Assembly: GCA_030407005.1 (NCBI GenBank)
Contig: JAUDYN010000003.1
Span: forward strand, 2,976,001-3,040,000
Reading direction: 5' to 3'
Length of the DNA stretch: 64,000 bases
DNA from: Desarmillaria ectypa
Taxonomy: Eukaryota > Basidiomycota > Agaricomycetes > Agaricales > Physalacriaceae
Part shown: piece after piece, positions 25,016-36,326 of the stretch
Numbering within the stretch: the stretch's first letter is position 1
Layout of the letters: each line of letters starts with the position of its first letter
Position numbers and translations under genes: made by a program
Notes under the pieces: generated by a model
Told to the model about the DNA's origin: nothing
What the model saw: only the letters and a program-made list of their open reading frames with translations
Databases searched by the model: none

Positions 25016-25300
25016 GGCAGTCGATAGACACAAAACTCAATGATCTTGCGACTATTCAAAGGGTTGCTTAAGATAAAATCCGACGACTTTACGAGACCCG
25101 AACCAGAACGAGCAGAAGCCACTTAACGTGCGAAGAGAGACGAACAGAGGGTAGGTGGCTGTGCTCTTCCTTTCTGCCGTCCGTCTCTCACTTCGAAACG
25201 CTCGAAAACGCAGGGTAACACATACATTCTACTTTTGCTTCGACAGAACGAAATATAGAGCTATTTTAGTTCCTGCTCACAAAATACCACGCGTCTTACC
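25016..25300. promoter_or_regulatory. Bidirectional promoter region of SAD1 and SNU114
   Basis: 285 bp lie between the two ATGs of the head-to-head genes, so both core promoters and 5' leaders must fit here. I do not claim a particular motif. Confidence 0.55.
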
Positions 25301-28300
25301 ATGGCCTCTCTCGACGATTACGATGAATTTGGCAACTACATTGGTGCCGACCTTGACTCCGACGATGAGGACGATGTACCCCAAATTCCATCGTATGCGC
25401 AGCCTTCTGGAATTGCCGTGCCGTTAGAAGGATATGATGAGGACGTGCAGATGCCAGGACCAGACGAAAATGCGCTCATGGAGATTGACGGTTCGTGTTT
25501 TCATCTTTCTAGCATTGCGCTTACCTCGTTGACTGGTCTGTTATTGAATAGAACCTGTGCATAATGCTGTTGTTCTACACGAAGACAAACAGTACTACCC
25601 TTCTGCGTCAGATGTCTATGGCCCCGACGTTGAAACTATGGTTCAGGAAGAAGACGCCCAGCCGCTCTCAGAGCCTATCATTGCCCCCGTAAAAGTGCGA
25701 AAATGGACAGTAGAGGAGAAAGACATGCCTGAAACAAGATTTGACAAAGGGTGAGTCTTCATTTAGCAATGGTAATGGTAAGAGTCCAATTGGATTTGCA
25801 GGTTTCTGTTGAATATGACCGCTTTTCCGGATATGATTCGTAACGTGGCCGTCGTTGGGCATTTGCACCATGGCAAGACGGCATTGATGGATATGCTTGT
25901 GTTCGAGACGCACAAATTGGTTTGGGACTCTGACCGCCCGGTGCGTTTCTTGTTTCGATGCCGAAAAGATTTCTCATCAGATTTCAGACACGGTACACGG
26001 ATACCCATGTCCTTTCTCGTGCCCGGGAGGTTTCCATAAAATCATCTCCAATGTCTCTAGTTCTTTCTACGACAAACGGAAAGTCTCATCTCGTTCATAT
26101 GATCGACACACCTGGTCATGTCAACTTTGTCGACGAGGTTGCCTCAGCTATCCGTCTTGTTGACGGCATATTATTGGTTGTCGATGTTGTTGAAGGCGTG
26201 AGCAGTCCCTTGTAATTTTTATTTAAGCCCAATTTTGACTTTCTGAGGCAGCTTATGGTAGGCGCTGAATCAATCATCCGACATGCTATTCAGGAAAATA
26301 TCAAAATCACGCTTGTCGTGAACAAAGTTGACCGGTTGATTCTTGAATTGAGAATAAAACCTCAAGATGCTTACTACAAGATAAAGCATACCATAGAGGA
26401 GATAAATACGTTTATCAGGTGCCATTATTCGTCCCAGTCTCCTTCTTATCTGACTTTGTCTTTTAGTAACATCGATCCTGATCCTGAACTCCGGCTTAGT
26501 CCAGAACACGGCAACGTTGCCTTTGCTAGCACTGACATGAGTTGGTGCTTCACCTTGCGTTCTTTCGCGCAGATGTACGCAGACGCGTTTGGTCCGTTCT
26601 TCTTTCTTCAAATCTTCGCGTATGCTGATGGGCCTTTAAAAAGGCAAACTTGACGTTAACGCATTTGCTGACCGATTGTGGGGGGACATCTACTTCGACT
26701 CAGAAACTCGAAAGTTCACTCGGAAGCCCAAAGATCCTGAACACAGCCGGAGTTTTGTGCACTTCATTTTGGATCCCTTGTACAAGCTATACTCTCAGGT
26801 TCTCAGTGAGGACACTGAGACCTTGAAAGATACGCTCCAAGGCTTGGGAATTCAGCTGAAGCCGGTCATGTACAAGATGGATGTTCGGCCGTTATTGAAA
26901 GCTGTTCTTGATCAATTTTTTGGTCCTGCGACTGGTTTAGTTGATGTAATCGTGGATCATATTCCTTCTCCTATCGAAAGCGCAGCGAATAAGGTATGGT
27001 GTTATTCCAGTCCATTGATAAAGCACAGCTAACGGTGGACCAGGTTGAGGGCACATACAGTGGCCCTCAAACTTCAAGCCTAGCTAGTTCAATGAAGAGT
27101 TGTGATGCAGATGGCCCCGTGATGGTTCAGGTCTCCAAATTATATCACACAACAGACGCCCAGTCTTTCCGGGCCTTTGGCCGAGTGATGAGCGGTACAC
27201 TACGTAAGGGCATGAGTATCAGGGTGTTAGGAGAAGGCTATTCTCCTGAGGATGAAGAAGATATGGTAACAGCCACTGTCGATGATATTTGGATCAGTGA
27301 GGCCCGGTATGTTCCCCTGCCAAATATCCAATTCGGTACTTATCATCGATTCAGATACTTCATTTCCGCTGAAGAAGTTCCTGCCGGGAATCTGGTTCTA
27401 ATAGGTGGCGTGGATGCCTCGATATCAAAGACAGCAACGTTGGCGGCTACTGATATTGATGAAGACTTGCACATTTTCCGACCAATCAAGCATATGACAC
27501 AGCCCGTCTTGAAAATTGCCATTGAACCAATAGCGCCGTCGGAATTGCCGAAGATGCTGTCAGGTCTACGCTCAATCAATAAATCATACCCACTGGTGTC
27601 CACCAAGGTCGAGGAGAGCGGTGAACATGTTGTTATCGGGACTGGAGAGCTGTACTTGGACTGCGTGATGCATGACCTGAGGAAACTGTTCTCAGAAATC
27701 GAGATCAAGGTTTCAGATCCAGTAACCAAGTTCTGTGAAACGGTTCTCGAAACAAGCGCTCTCAAGTGCTATGCTGATACACCGAACAAGAAGTAAGAGT
27801 TGTCTATCTCATGCATATCGCAGCATAATATTCAGGTTTTGACTTTTCAGGAACAAGATCACTATGATTGCGGAACCTCTTGAACGGGGCATTGCAGAGG
27901 ACATCGAACGAGGGCGTGTTCATATGCGCATGACCGCGAAAGAACGGGGGACGTTCTTCCAGGAGAAGTACCAGTGGGATCTTTTAGCGTCACGGTCAAT
28001 ATGGGCTTTCGGTCCGGATGAAAACGGACCAAATGTTTTGCTGGATGACACACTACCGTCCCAGGCAAGTACACCTTTGTTTTCACCGGCTATCTTGCTC
28101 ACCTGGGAAATTTTCAGGTCGATAAGAAACTCCTGGGTACGGTTAAGGAACACATCAAGCAAGGATTCCAATGGGGCGCCCGAGAAGGCCCGCTTTGTGA
28201 TGAACGTATGTGCTCAAAACAATTCCTTCAATCCTCAGACTCACAGGTACTTTCCAGCTATGCGAAATGTGAAATTCCGAGTGCTAGATGCCAGCCTAGC

Positions 28301-28989
28301 TCAAGAGCCAATTTACCGAGGAGGAGGGCAAATTGTACCTACGGCACGGAGGGTCTGCTATTCCTCGTTTCTGATGGTGATTGTTTTTCTTTGAAGCAGA
28401 GATTTTCATGCTTATCACTCATAAGGCGACACCCCGTCTGATGGAGCCCATATATTACGTGGAAGTTCAGACACCCGCCGACTGCATATCAGCTGTGTAC
28501 ACAGTCCTGGCTCGGCGTCGTGGTCACGTAACACAAGACACACCAAAAGCTGGATCACCGCTATACACAGTGAAAGCCCTCATTCCAGTTATTGATGCCA
28601 ATGGATTCGAGACAGATTTGAGAACTGCTACCCAAGGACAGGCATTCTGCCTACAAGTCTTTGATCATTGGTCAATAGTTCCAGGTGAGCTTGGTTAATC
28701 GTCCCATGGATATCAATATGATTCCAACGTATTCTGCAGGCGATCCCACGGACACAAGCATTAAACTACGGCCACTCGAACCTGCATCAGGCCAAGCGCT
28801 GGCCCGTGATCTTGTGCTGAAAACGCGCCGGCGAAAAGGTCTCGGTGATCAAATCGCCGTGTCCAAATACTTGGATGACGAGTTTGTGGTGAGTACAATT
28901 CGGTTCGCACCTTTGATCTGGCGTGAATTTAACTGTTCGCGTCGTAGTTGGCTCTTTCGGCCTCGGGACATGCTGATCTTTTAGGTTGA
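25301..28989 (+). CDS. SNU114: Snu114/EFTUD2 U5 snRNP GTPase
   Basis: EF2-like GTPase of the U5 snRNP that controls unwinding steps in spliceosome activation. ATG at 25301 starts [19 protein letters not shown], the acidic N-terminus typical of the family (human [17 protein letters not shown]). GTPase motifs are intact: [12 protein letters not shown] (P-loop), [11 protein letters not shown] (G3) and VVNKVDRL (G4). Domain II and the later domains follow ([76 protein letters not shown]). The stop is TGA at 28987-28989 after a last exon from 28948 ([13 protein letters not shown]). Early exons are 25301-25490 and 25552-25750, and the third starts at 25802. About a dozen introns of 50-70 nt are present. 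All domains are accounted for, so the gene appears complete. Confidence 0.95.
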
Positions 28990-29250
28990 CGGTGTGAATG
29001 TTGTAGTAATGTAGAGCTGTCGTACGGTACTTGAGGAATATGACCCACGTTCCGGAAGTATGGAAATCCATTAATGTCAACGTGGAAATTGGTCACGTGG
29101 AAAGAGAGTACGTGGCCACAACCATAAAAGGTACGTGCCCCCGGAATTCGTATTTAGGACCACGCAGGTACATTTGCAACTTTCCAGCTGACCCCTCCCT
29201 CCTTTCCTTTCCCTTTGTACACGGTTTTCTTCCTTGACCTTCGTACCACC

Positions 29251-31318
29251 ATGCGAAGCGTAGCATACACTGTGCTTGCTCTTGCAGCAACCACTGCCTT
29301 GGCCCAAACAGATTCTGACGACCCGAAACCATCTTTTACTGTAAGTTTCCTTACCTTCTGTACCTTTCATGCATGCCTCAACTATTTTTGTATCATAGCC
29401 TACTGAGATCAAAGCCCCCTTCGTTGAACAATTCACGGAAGATTGGTCTGGACGGTGGACACCCTCAGAGGCGACGAAGAAGACGCCTGTTGGCGGAGAG
29501 ACCTTTAGCTATGTCGGCCAGTGGGAAGTTGAGGAACCTTCCATCTCTGTCATCGACGGAGACCTAGGTCTTGTTGCCAAGACCAAGGCTGCGCACCACG
29601 CTATCTCAGCACCCTTTGCCAAACCTGTTGACTTCAAGACTAAGCCTCTTGTCGTTCAGTACGAAGTTAAGTACCAGAAGGGAGGCAACTGTGGTGGCGG
29701 TTACCTCAAGCTTCTTGAAGACGGTTTCCAAACTAGCGGCAAGGAGTTCTCTGATACCACGCCCTGGGTTGTTATGTTCGGACCTGATCTTACGTGTCCT
29801 GGAACCAAGGTGAGAGGGATATGTACTTGAATGTCTGTCGCTAGTTGCTTAACCCTTGGCACAGGTTCACTTTATCTTCCGTCATACGAATCCCAAGACT
29901 GGTGAGACTGAAGAGAAGCATCTTAAGCTTCCCCCCAAGCCCTCAATTGAGAAGAAGACCAACTTGTATACCCTCGTTATCAAGTAACTATTTTTTCGCA
30001 TTTTTGCACTTCCACTCATTTATGCTTCAAATTTTAGTCCCGATAATACCTACGAAGTTTTCTTCAATGGAGAAAGTCAGAAAGCAGGTTCCTTACTTGA
30101 AGACTTCGAGCCTCCTGTGAACCCGCCTAAGGAAATCGATGATCCCGAGGACACCAAACCAGAGGACTGGGTCGACACCAAAAAGATTGCTGACCCTGAT
30201 GCCACCAAGGTAAAGTTTTTGCGACTTTCTTGCTACCACGTCACTCATCACGATCTAGCCTGATGACTGGGATGAAGAGGCCCCCTACGAAATTCCTGAC
30301 GAAGAGGCGGAGAAGCCCGAAGGCTGGCTTGATGATGAACCCTTGACCATTCCTGACCCTGGTATGCATTGTTTCGTTTCGTTTTCTTGATAAATGGATT
30401 AAGGCTATTTTTCTATTGTAGACGCTGAGAAGCCTGAAGAGTGGGATGATGAGGAAGATGGTGACTGGATCGCACCCACCGTTGCCAACCCAGTTTGCGC
30501 TGAGGCTCCCGGTTGCGGCGAATGGAAACGGTGAGTCGTTTTCGCCCTGTCCAATGGTGACGTCATAATAAATGCCCGCAGTCCGACTAAGGCCAACCCT
30601 GCATACAAGGGCAAGTGGTATGCACCAATGATCGACAATCCTGCATACATCGGCGAATGGGCACCTCGCCAGATTCCCAACCCCGACTTCTTTGAGGACT
30701 CGACTCCGGTCAAGTCTCTTGCAAAGATTGTAAGTCATACGCGCCCAAGTTCCGTCCTCGCTTATTCAACGATTTGTGTTAGGGCGGTGTTGGAATCGAA
30801 CTGTGGACCATGACCGAAGACATTCTATTCGATAACCTCTACGTCGGACACTCACTCGAGGATGCAAAGGCCTTGGCCGCTGAGACTTTTGACATTAAGA
30901 AGCCTCTCGAGGTTGCCGCTAGCAAGCCCAAGGATGATGCAGATGAGGATGAAGTCACGTTCCGTGAGGATCCCGTTGGCTACTTGCGTGAGAAGGTTTT
31001 CGACTTCATCGACCTTGCCAAATTGGATGTCCTTCTCGCTTTCAAGACCCACCCTGAGACTGGTGCTGCACTTGCTGCCGCTTTGCTCACGTTCTTCGGC
31101 ATGGTTGGCACTCTATTGGGTCTCATTGGTGGTCAACAAAAGCGCGTCGTCAAGGTGTGTAGTTATGCCTGGCTTGATTCTGCATAGTGCTGACGTATCA
31201 CTAGTCTTCGAAAAAGACTGACGCCCCTACTCCTGACGACAAGAAGACCGAAACGGCACCTGTTGCCCCCGCTGGTGGTGAAAAGAAGGAGGAAGGTGGT
31301 GCCAAGAAGCGCAAGTAA
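29251..31318 (+). CDS. Calnexin
   Basis: ER membrane lectin chaperone for monoglucosylated glycoproteins. Nine exons (29251-29340, 29399-29809, 29865-29983, 30038-30209, 30259-30361, 30422-30530, 30582-30729, 30783-31154, 31205-31318) close in frame to 545 residues. The signal peptide is [19 protein letters not shown]. The globular lectin domain shows [20 protein letters not shown] and PWVVMFGPD. The P-domain has the type 1 repeats ([44 protein letters not shown]) and type 2 repeats ([19 protein letters not shown]). The membrane helix is [20 protein letters not shown], and a basic cytosolic tail ends KKRK. Length and order match fungal calnexins. Confidence 0.96.
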
Positions 31319-31982
31319 ATGATTGCATGGTCTGACTACGTACGCTACATGCTCGCTCTTTGTTCATCCCACATTGTTTTCAATATCTGCTATTGGTATT
31401 ACAAGGTATCTCGATAACTACCGACATATGGGGAGCCCGTCAGGTTGTAAAAAAGTACTGGAAATATATTTTCATTTTTCTATTCTCTAGCTTGAGTTAC
31501 CACGTACGAATGTTAATCCTCATACCCTCTTCTGTTATCTGTGGCCCGTGGGTAAAAGCCGCGCCTGTCGTTGGGTAGACTTCGTAATTAGATCTGAAAG
31601 CGAGCTTGGTGGCAGAGTTTACGGCACTGTGGAGTGCTCATGTGGAGCAGATGCACCTGTATCCACTGTCCTCTTCCGCAACACGAACGATCTGCCTATA
31701 TGAAATGATAAGAATTCTGAGCTACGAGGTGCCACTACGCCTACCTGTCCTTCAATCCAACTGGCAATCTGCGATGCAATAACCATCATATTTCATAGAG
31801 GGAAAAGTCCTCGGTTTACTACTCTATAATACTACTGCCAAGGTCAATTACGACGACAGTATTGCATTACTAATAGCAAACCTCAAGTAGCGTAATCCGC
31901 TATTTTCGTACAGTAAAGCAAGAGTGATACAACTACAGTATGTGTGGTCACCAGGCTGATATGTACAGTCATACAAGAACGT
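31319..31982. other. Convergent 3' intergenic region
   Basis: This lies between the ends of calnexin and the Mei2-like gene. No coding exon, RNA gene or repeat was found. It presumably carries two 3' untranslated regions. Confidence 0.45.
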
Positions 31983-34753
31983 TTAAGAACGTTTGGCCGT
32001 TTGCTGCGTGGAACCCCATTCAGGATTTAACAGAAAAAGAACATAAATAAGAACACTCACAAGATAAGACATTAGTTGTTGATAACTCGCATTAGCACTT
32101 GCTGCAGCAGATTGGGCTGTAGGCATCATCGCTCCTGGCGGCGGCATACCATACGGAGGAGTACCACCAGTGGACGGTGGTGTTTGTGTTTGTGTTTGTT
32201 GCTGAGCCGACTGCAGAAGTGCTAGAATATTTGGAGGGAGGCTGCTTAGGGGGTTGGCAGCGGGAGGCGATATAGAGCCAGTAGACTGCGAGGGGGGTGG
32301 AAGATAGGAAACAGCTGGAGGCGCAGCCGCAACAGCAGAAGGAGGAGGGGGATAGAAACCAGGACTGGGACCAGAGCTATGCTGCTGCTGCATCGGTGGT
32401 GGGGGCAACGTTGGCATATTCGAAGGAGGTGTAGGCCTGTTTGTCGCTGGGGGAGGAGTACCGCCTGCGGGCTGTTTGAGTGCGGCAAGCAGCTAATAAA
32501 TATCAACTTTTTAGAAACAAAAATAAGAGACAAGGTAAACTCTTTACCTGCTGTACTTTTCGGGCCTGCTCGAGACGATCGTCTGATATCTGGTATAATC
32601 AAAAGTGAGTTATAGCAATTCAATCATCAAGTAAGGACAACTAACGGGTGGTGGAGGTGGTGGTGCATCATTATAGGAAGACGAACCATTAGTGTAGGTT
32701 TGAGGCGGACCATATCCACCACCTCCTCCGCGATGACCTTCATAGCGATCATTATACCCACCTCTACCGCCGCCGCCGCCACGACCTCCGTGGTGGTCAT
32801 CGTCGTACCGAGCACCTCCACCACGGCCACCCCTGTCACGATCTCGCCCATATTCGCTGCGGCGGTCAAAGTCGTCATCATGACCTCCTCGGCCGCGACC
32901 ACGCCCACGACCTCGTCCACGACCACGTGAACGGGACCCAGTTCCTTCATCCCATCCGTCACGCCCGCCATCCCTAACAGGTTTGTTATTACAAGCGTTG
33001 ACACGCTAGGATTATAAAATTTACCTGCCACCGCCGTGAGGGCCGTCACTGCTAGCATCCCAAGCAAAACTAATATCCATCACTCCATCTTGGAGGCCTT
33101 GATGGCGTAATCGATCATAGGCTTCGTCGCATGCCTACACACATTAATGTATGAGTGGGGATACAAAGTCGTACTGAAGTAGTGGGCTTACTCGAGTGTC
33201 ATAGAATTCGACGTACCGAGAACTAAGTGATGATTAGCAACCTTGCTGAGACGAATCGCGAGTACGCAAATACTTACTCAATTCTTTCGCCTACAGGTTT
33301 CACAGACTTGACATCACCGAACTGCTGAAATTTCCGCCGCACTTCGTTGTCATCAATTGCCTGGCCTGATGGCGAACTTCTGAGAGTCACTTGTAAACAT
33401 CCTTGCATTTCCTGAGATATAGTCAGATATAGCGCAAGCGCAGAGTTCAGCCAGCATACATTATTTTTAGCGTCCTTCGCATTGTCATCACGTGGAAGAG
33501 AATAGTGAACATCAATCTAGGATGCACATTAATCAAACCTAGAGGAGAGGTCATCAAAGGAGCTTACCGGTCGTCCACTGATTTCAGACCCTTGTAGACG
33601 TTCCCTAGCTCGCTCCGCAGCACGTAGATCATACTACAACACCCCGGGGCTTAGTTGAGGCGTTCACGATTACATCAAGGAACTCACGTATGATACGAAT
33701 ACCATCCCCCGTGTTGATATCAAGTCAAAAAAGGTTTTAATATCGCCATGCTCCTCAAACGAACGTCGCACATCATTGCTATTGGTTTCATACTAGAACG
33801 ACATCAGTCATGCACTAATAACACCCATCTCTTGTGAGAGTGGACGGCGCGCAGACTTGCCTTAATATTACGGATAAACAAGGTCCTGCAAGGACGTTCG
33901 CGTTGAATTCGCTCTTCAATGATAGAATCGTGAACTTTATCATCTCTTTCCTTGCGAGGGGGAGGGGGGCGTCGCCCACGACCATAAGCATCATCATCGA
34001 AAGCACCTGGAGCGTCTGACAATGGAATGATAGATAAAGTGAGATATACATCCAAATTCACGGAAGACAGACAAGACAGTATCCAAAAGGCTTGGGCACG
34101 CGGACGCACACGGCGACAATCTGCGTTTGGCGCTTAAGACCTCAGCATTCCCATGGATAAATTATTGGGTGGATTCAGCGCCTCCCTAGTTTGCAAGCTA
34201 GACAGCATGTGCTCATCGGCGTGGTCATGCTCAGCACGGCAAAAAACAAGTTCGCCTTAAGAAATAATGGGCTCAAGTGATTGGCCGGAATTCCGTGTGC
34301 CTTAACTTTACAAGCCGGACATGAAAAGGTGCGAGCTGCCACAGCAATAACATTCAGTCTCAGATTTTCAAGCGCACCTTCATATTTAGGATAGCCTTGA
34401 TTATAACCTGCTGAAGGAGTAGCAGGGTACGGAGCTGATGGGCCGGCGTCATAATTGTTCTGATAGTAGGGGTCTTGGGGGCCGTTTCCATAGCTGCCAT
34501 AGCCTATGTCGCCTTGCGGAGGTCCTTGTTCATAGGCACCATAGTTCATGTTGTCGTAGGAACCATATCCCCCGCCTCCTCCAGGCCCACCGCCGCCGCC
34601 ACCGCTGCCACGACCACGACCATATCCTCTCCCACGTCCAGGGGCCCCACCTCTGTAATCTGAGAATCGATGCGAACGCTCAGGCCCTGGACCGGGTGGC
34701 GATCCTCCACGGCGACCCATAGGGCTGTCTCCGTACGGATGATGACGATTCAT
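31983..34753 (-). CDS. Mei2-like RNA-binding protein (RRM1-RRM2, RGG tract)
   Basis: Leftward multi-exon gene from ATG at 34753. The N-terminus is Gly/Arg/Tyr-rich (MNRHHPYGDSPMGRRGG). The intron after about 34376 joins to DAPGAFDDDAYGRGRRPPPP. Two RRMs follow. RRM1 reads CRTLFIRNIK, YETNSNDVRRSFEEHGDIKT, GMVFVSYYDLRAAERARERL and IDVHYSLPRDD. RRM2 reads GCLQVTLRSSP, RRKFQQFGDVKSVKP and SRYVEFYDTRACDEAYDRLR. This is the arrangement of plant AML and fission-yeast Mei2 N-terminal RRMs; I see no third C-terminal RRM. After that come an RGG/RGRG tract and a Pro/Gln-rich tail ending QQTAKRS. The last intron (32004-32060, 57 nt) is in frame, so retention would add 19 residues. Exon edges inside 33100-34100 are approximate. 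Confidence 0.8.
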
Positions 34754-35061
34754 GGCTCTTCAGAACGTTGCGATGCAGATTTTGGCTCAGTGACGTGGAT
34801 GATGCTGAGAGACGAGTGGCGTTAAGATACAGTGATAACGGATCCCAATGATGAAGGATATAGAGCGCAATGACAACGCAACTCAACTCAAAGATAGACG
34901 ACGAGCAAGTCAGACGCTGCTGGCTGATAGGTAAAAAGACAAGGTTGATTCAATCTCCGGCGCGGTGAAAATTCGTGCTCGGCCGTTGCCGCATTACTGC
35001 GGTCCCTGAACACCACTCTGGTATCGTACGTATATACGTCTCCTACTATCAAACGGCCACT
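34754..35061. promoter_or_regulatory. Shared divergent promoter region
   Basis: 308 bp between the starts of the Mei2-like gene (leftward) and the Rab5-like gene (rightward). No motif is claimed. Confidence 0.4.
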
Positions 35062-36056
35062 ATGTCCAAGCAATTCCAGTTCAAGCTCGTTCTACTGGGT
35101 CGGCTATATCCTGCTAGCTTTATTCATAACTGACATGCTTCGCGTTGCCAGGGGAGTCTGCTGTCGGCAAGTCGAGGTAAGCACTCCTACCGCATACATG
35201 GCCTCATGTCAACCTTGTGACGGGTCTAGTCTTGTGCTGCGTTTCGTGAAGGATCAGTTTGATGATTACCGGGAGAGTACGATTGGAGGTGTGCCCCTTC
35301 GTTGTATAATGACTGCCACCGTGGGCTGATATCGTACAGCTGCGTTTTTGACACAAACAGTGACTCTAGAGGACCAGACGACCGTCAAGTTTGAGATATG
35401 GCAAGTCAGTAGTACTATTTTATCACAAGAGACTAACGTCGTCGTCGTCGTCTTGGTAGGGATACTGCTGGCCAAGAACGGTACAAGGTAAGCACAACAG
35501 TTATCAAGCAGTAGTTCGATAACTCATTCCTATCAACATCCAGTCACTCGTGCGCCCCTCGGTTCTACACAGATATCTATCAGTCGTTGACACCATTCTA
35601 GGCGCCAATGTATTACCGTAACGCCAACTGTGCCGTTGTCGTCTATGACATAACGCAATCAGCATCCCTCGAAAAGGCACGCACATGGATCCGGGAACTA
35701 CAACGTCAGGCAGACCCTTCGATAGTTATCGCGCTCTGTGGCAACAAGACGGATCTTTCGGCGCGCAGACAGGTCACTGAGGAGGAAGCGAAGAAGTATG
35801 CCGACGAGGAGGGTTTGATGTGGGGCGAGACAAGTGCTAAGACGGGTGAGGGTGTTTCGGATATCTTCATGGCCATCGGTTTGTTGCTATTTCTATTTTT
35901 TTTCCCCTGCTGCTCAACACTTTCACAGCTAAGAAACTTCCGCTAACCGCGCCTCCAAAAGCGGGAGCAAGCCGTACTGGCCCTGGTGCACGAGCAGGAG
36001 TTGACCTGAATAGACAGTCTGCTTCGGCAGGTCAGAATGACAACTGCAATTGTTAA
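35062..36056 (+). CDS. Rab5-family small GTPase
   Basis: Rab GTPase of early endosome fusion (Rab5, yeast Vps21/Ypt5 family). Eight exons close in frame to 206 residues: 35062-35098, 35152-35176, 35230-35288, 35340-35400, 35460-35487, 35544-35549, 35602-35878, 35929-36056. The motifs are complete: GESAVGKSS (P-loop), [13 protein letters not shown] (switch I), [20 protein letters not shown] (switch II), GNKTDL (G4) and ETSAKTG (G5). The C-terminus DNCNC carries the CXC double geranylgeranylation signal. Two splicing oddities are needed for the motifs to read through. One is a GC-AG intron (35401-35459) inside the WDTAG motif. The other is a 6-nt microexon (35544-35549) encoding Ser-Leu of the KSLAPMYY segment. 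Confidence 0.93.
35544..35549 (+). other. 6-nt microexon of the Rab5-like gene
   Basis: TCACTC, preceded by CCAG and followed by GTGCGC, supplies the Ser-Leu that every Rab5 has between QERY(x) and APMYYR. Without it the protein would read ERYKAPMYY. Confidence 0.75.
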
Positions 36057-36326
36057 TTCCATTACGACGTTATATTCATTGTCTCGCATGTTATGTTTCG
36101 CCTGTAATTTACCTTTAGCTTTTACCTTTCGGACTAAGTATGGGATGCATCTTCACTTGATCCAATGTTCCATCACGCCCAGCAAGATAAATTCGAAAAC
36201 CTTGACTTTCTCAATGACTCGGGATCGCTGATACACGCTTCTTTCAATGAAAAGTGAAGGGATTGAATTAGTGGAGGACTGAGTGGTGCAACGAAATATG
36301 TATACTACTTTTAATGGTTATATTTA

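Noticed and set aside
32627..33067. 146-codon Val/Ala/Met-rich frame on the minus strand
   Set aside because: It is a shadow frame of the RGG-repeat coding exon of the Mei2-like gene; codon periodicity favours the RGG frame.
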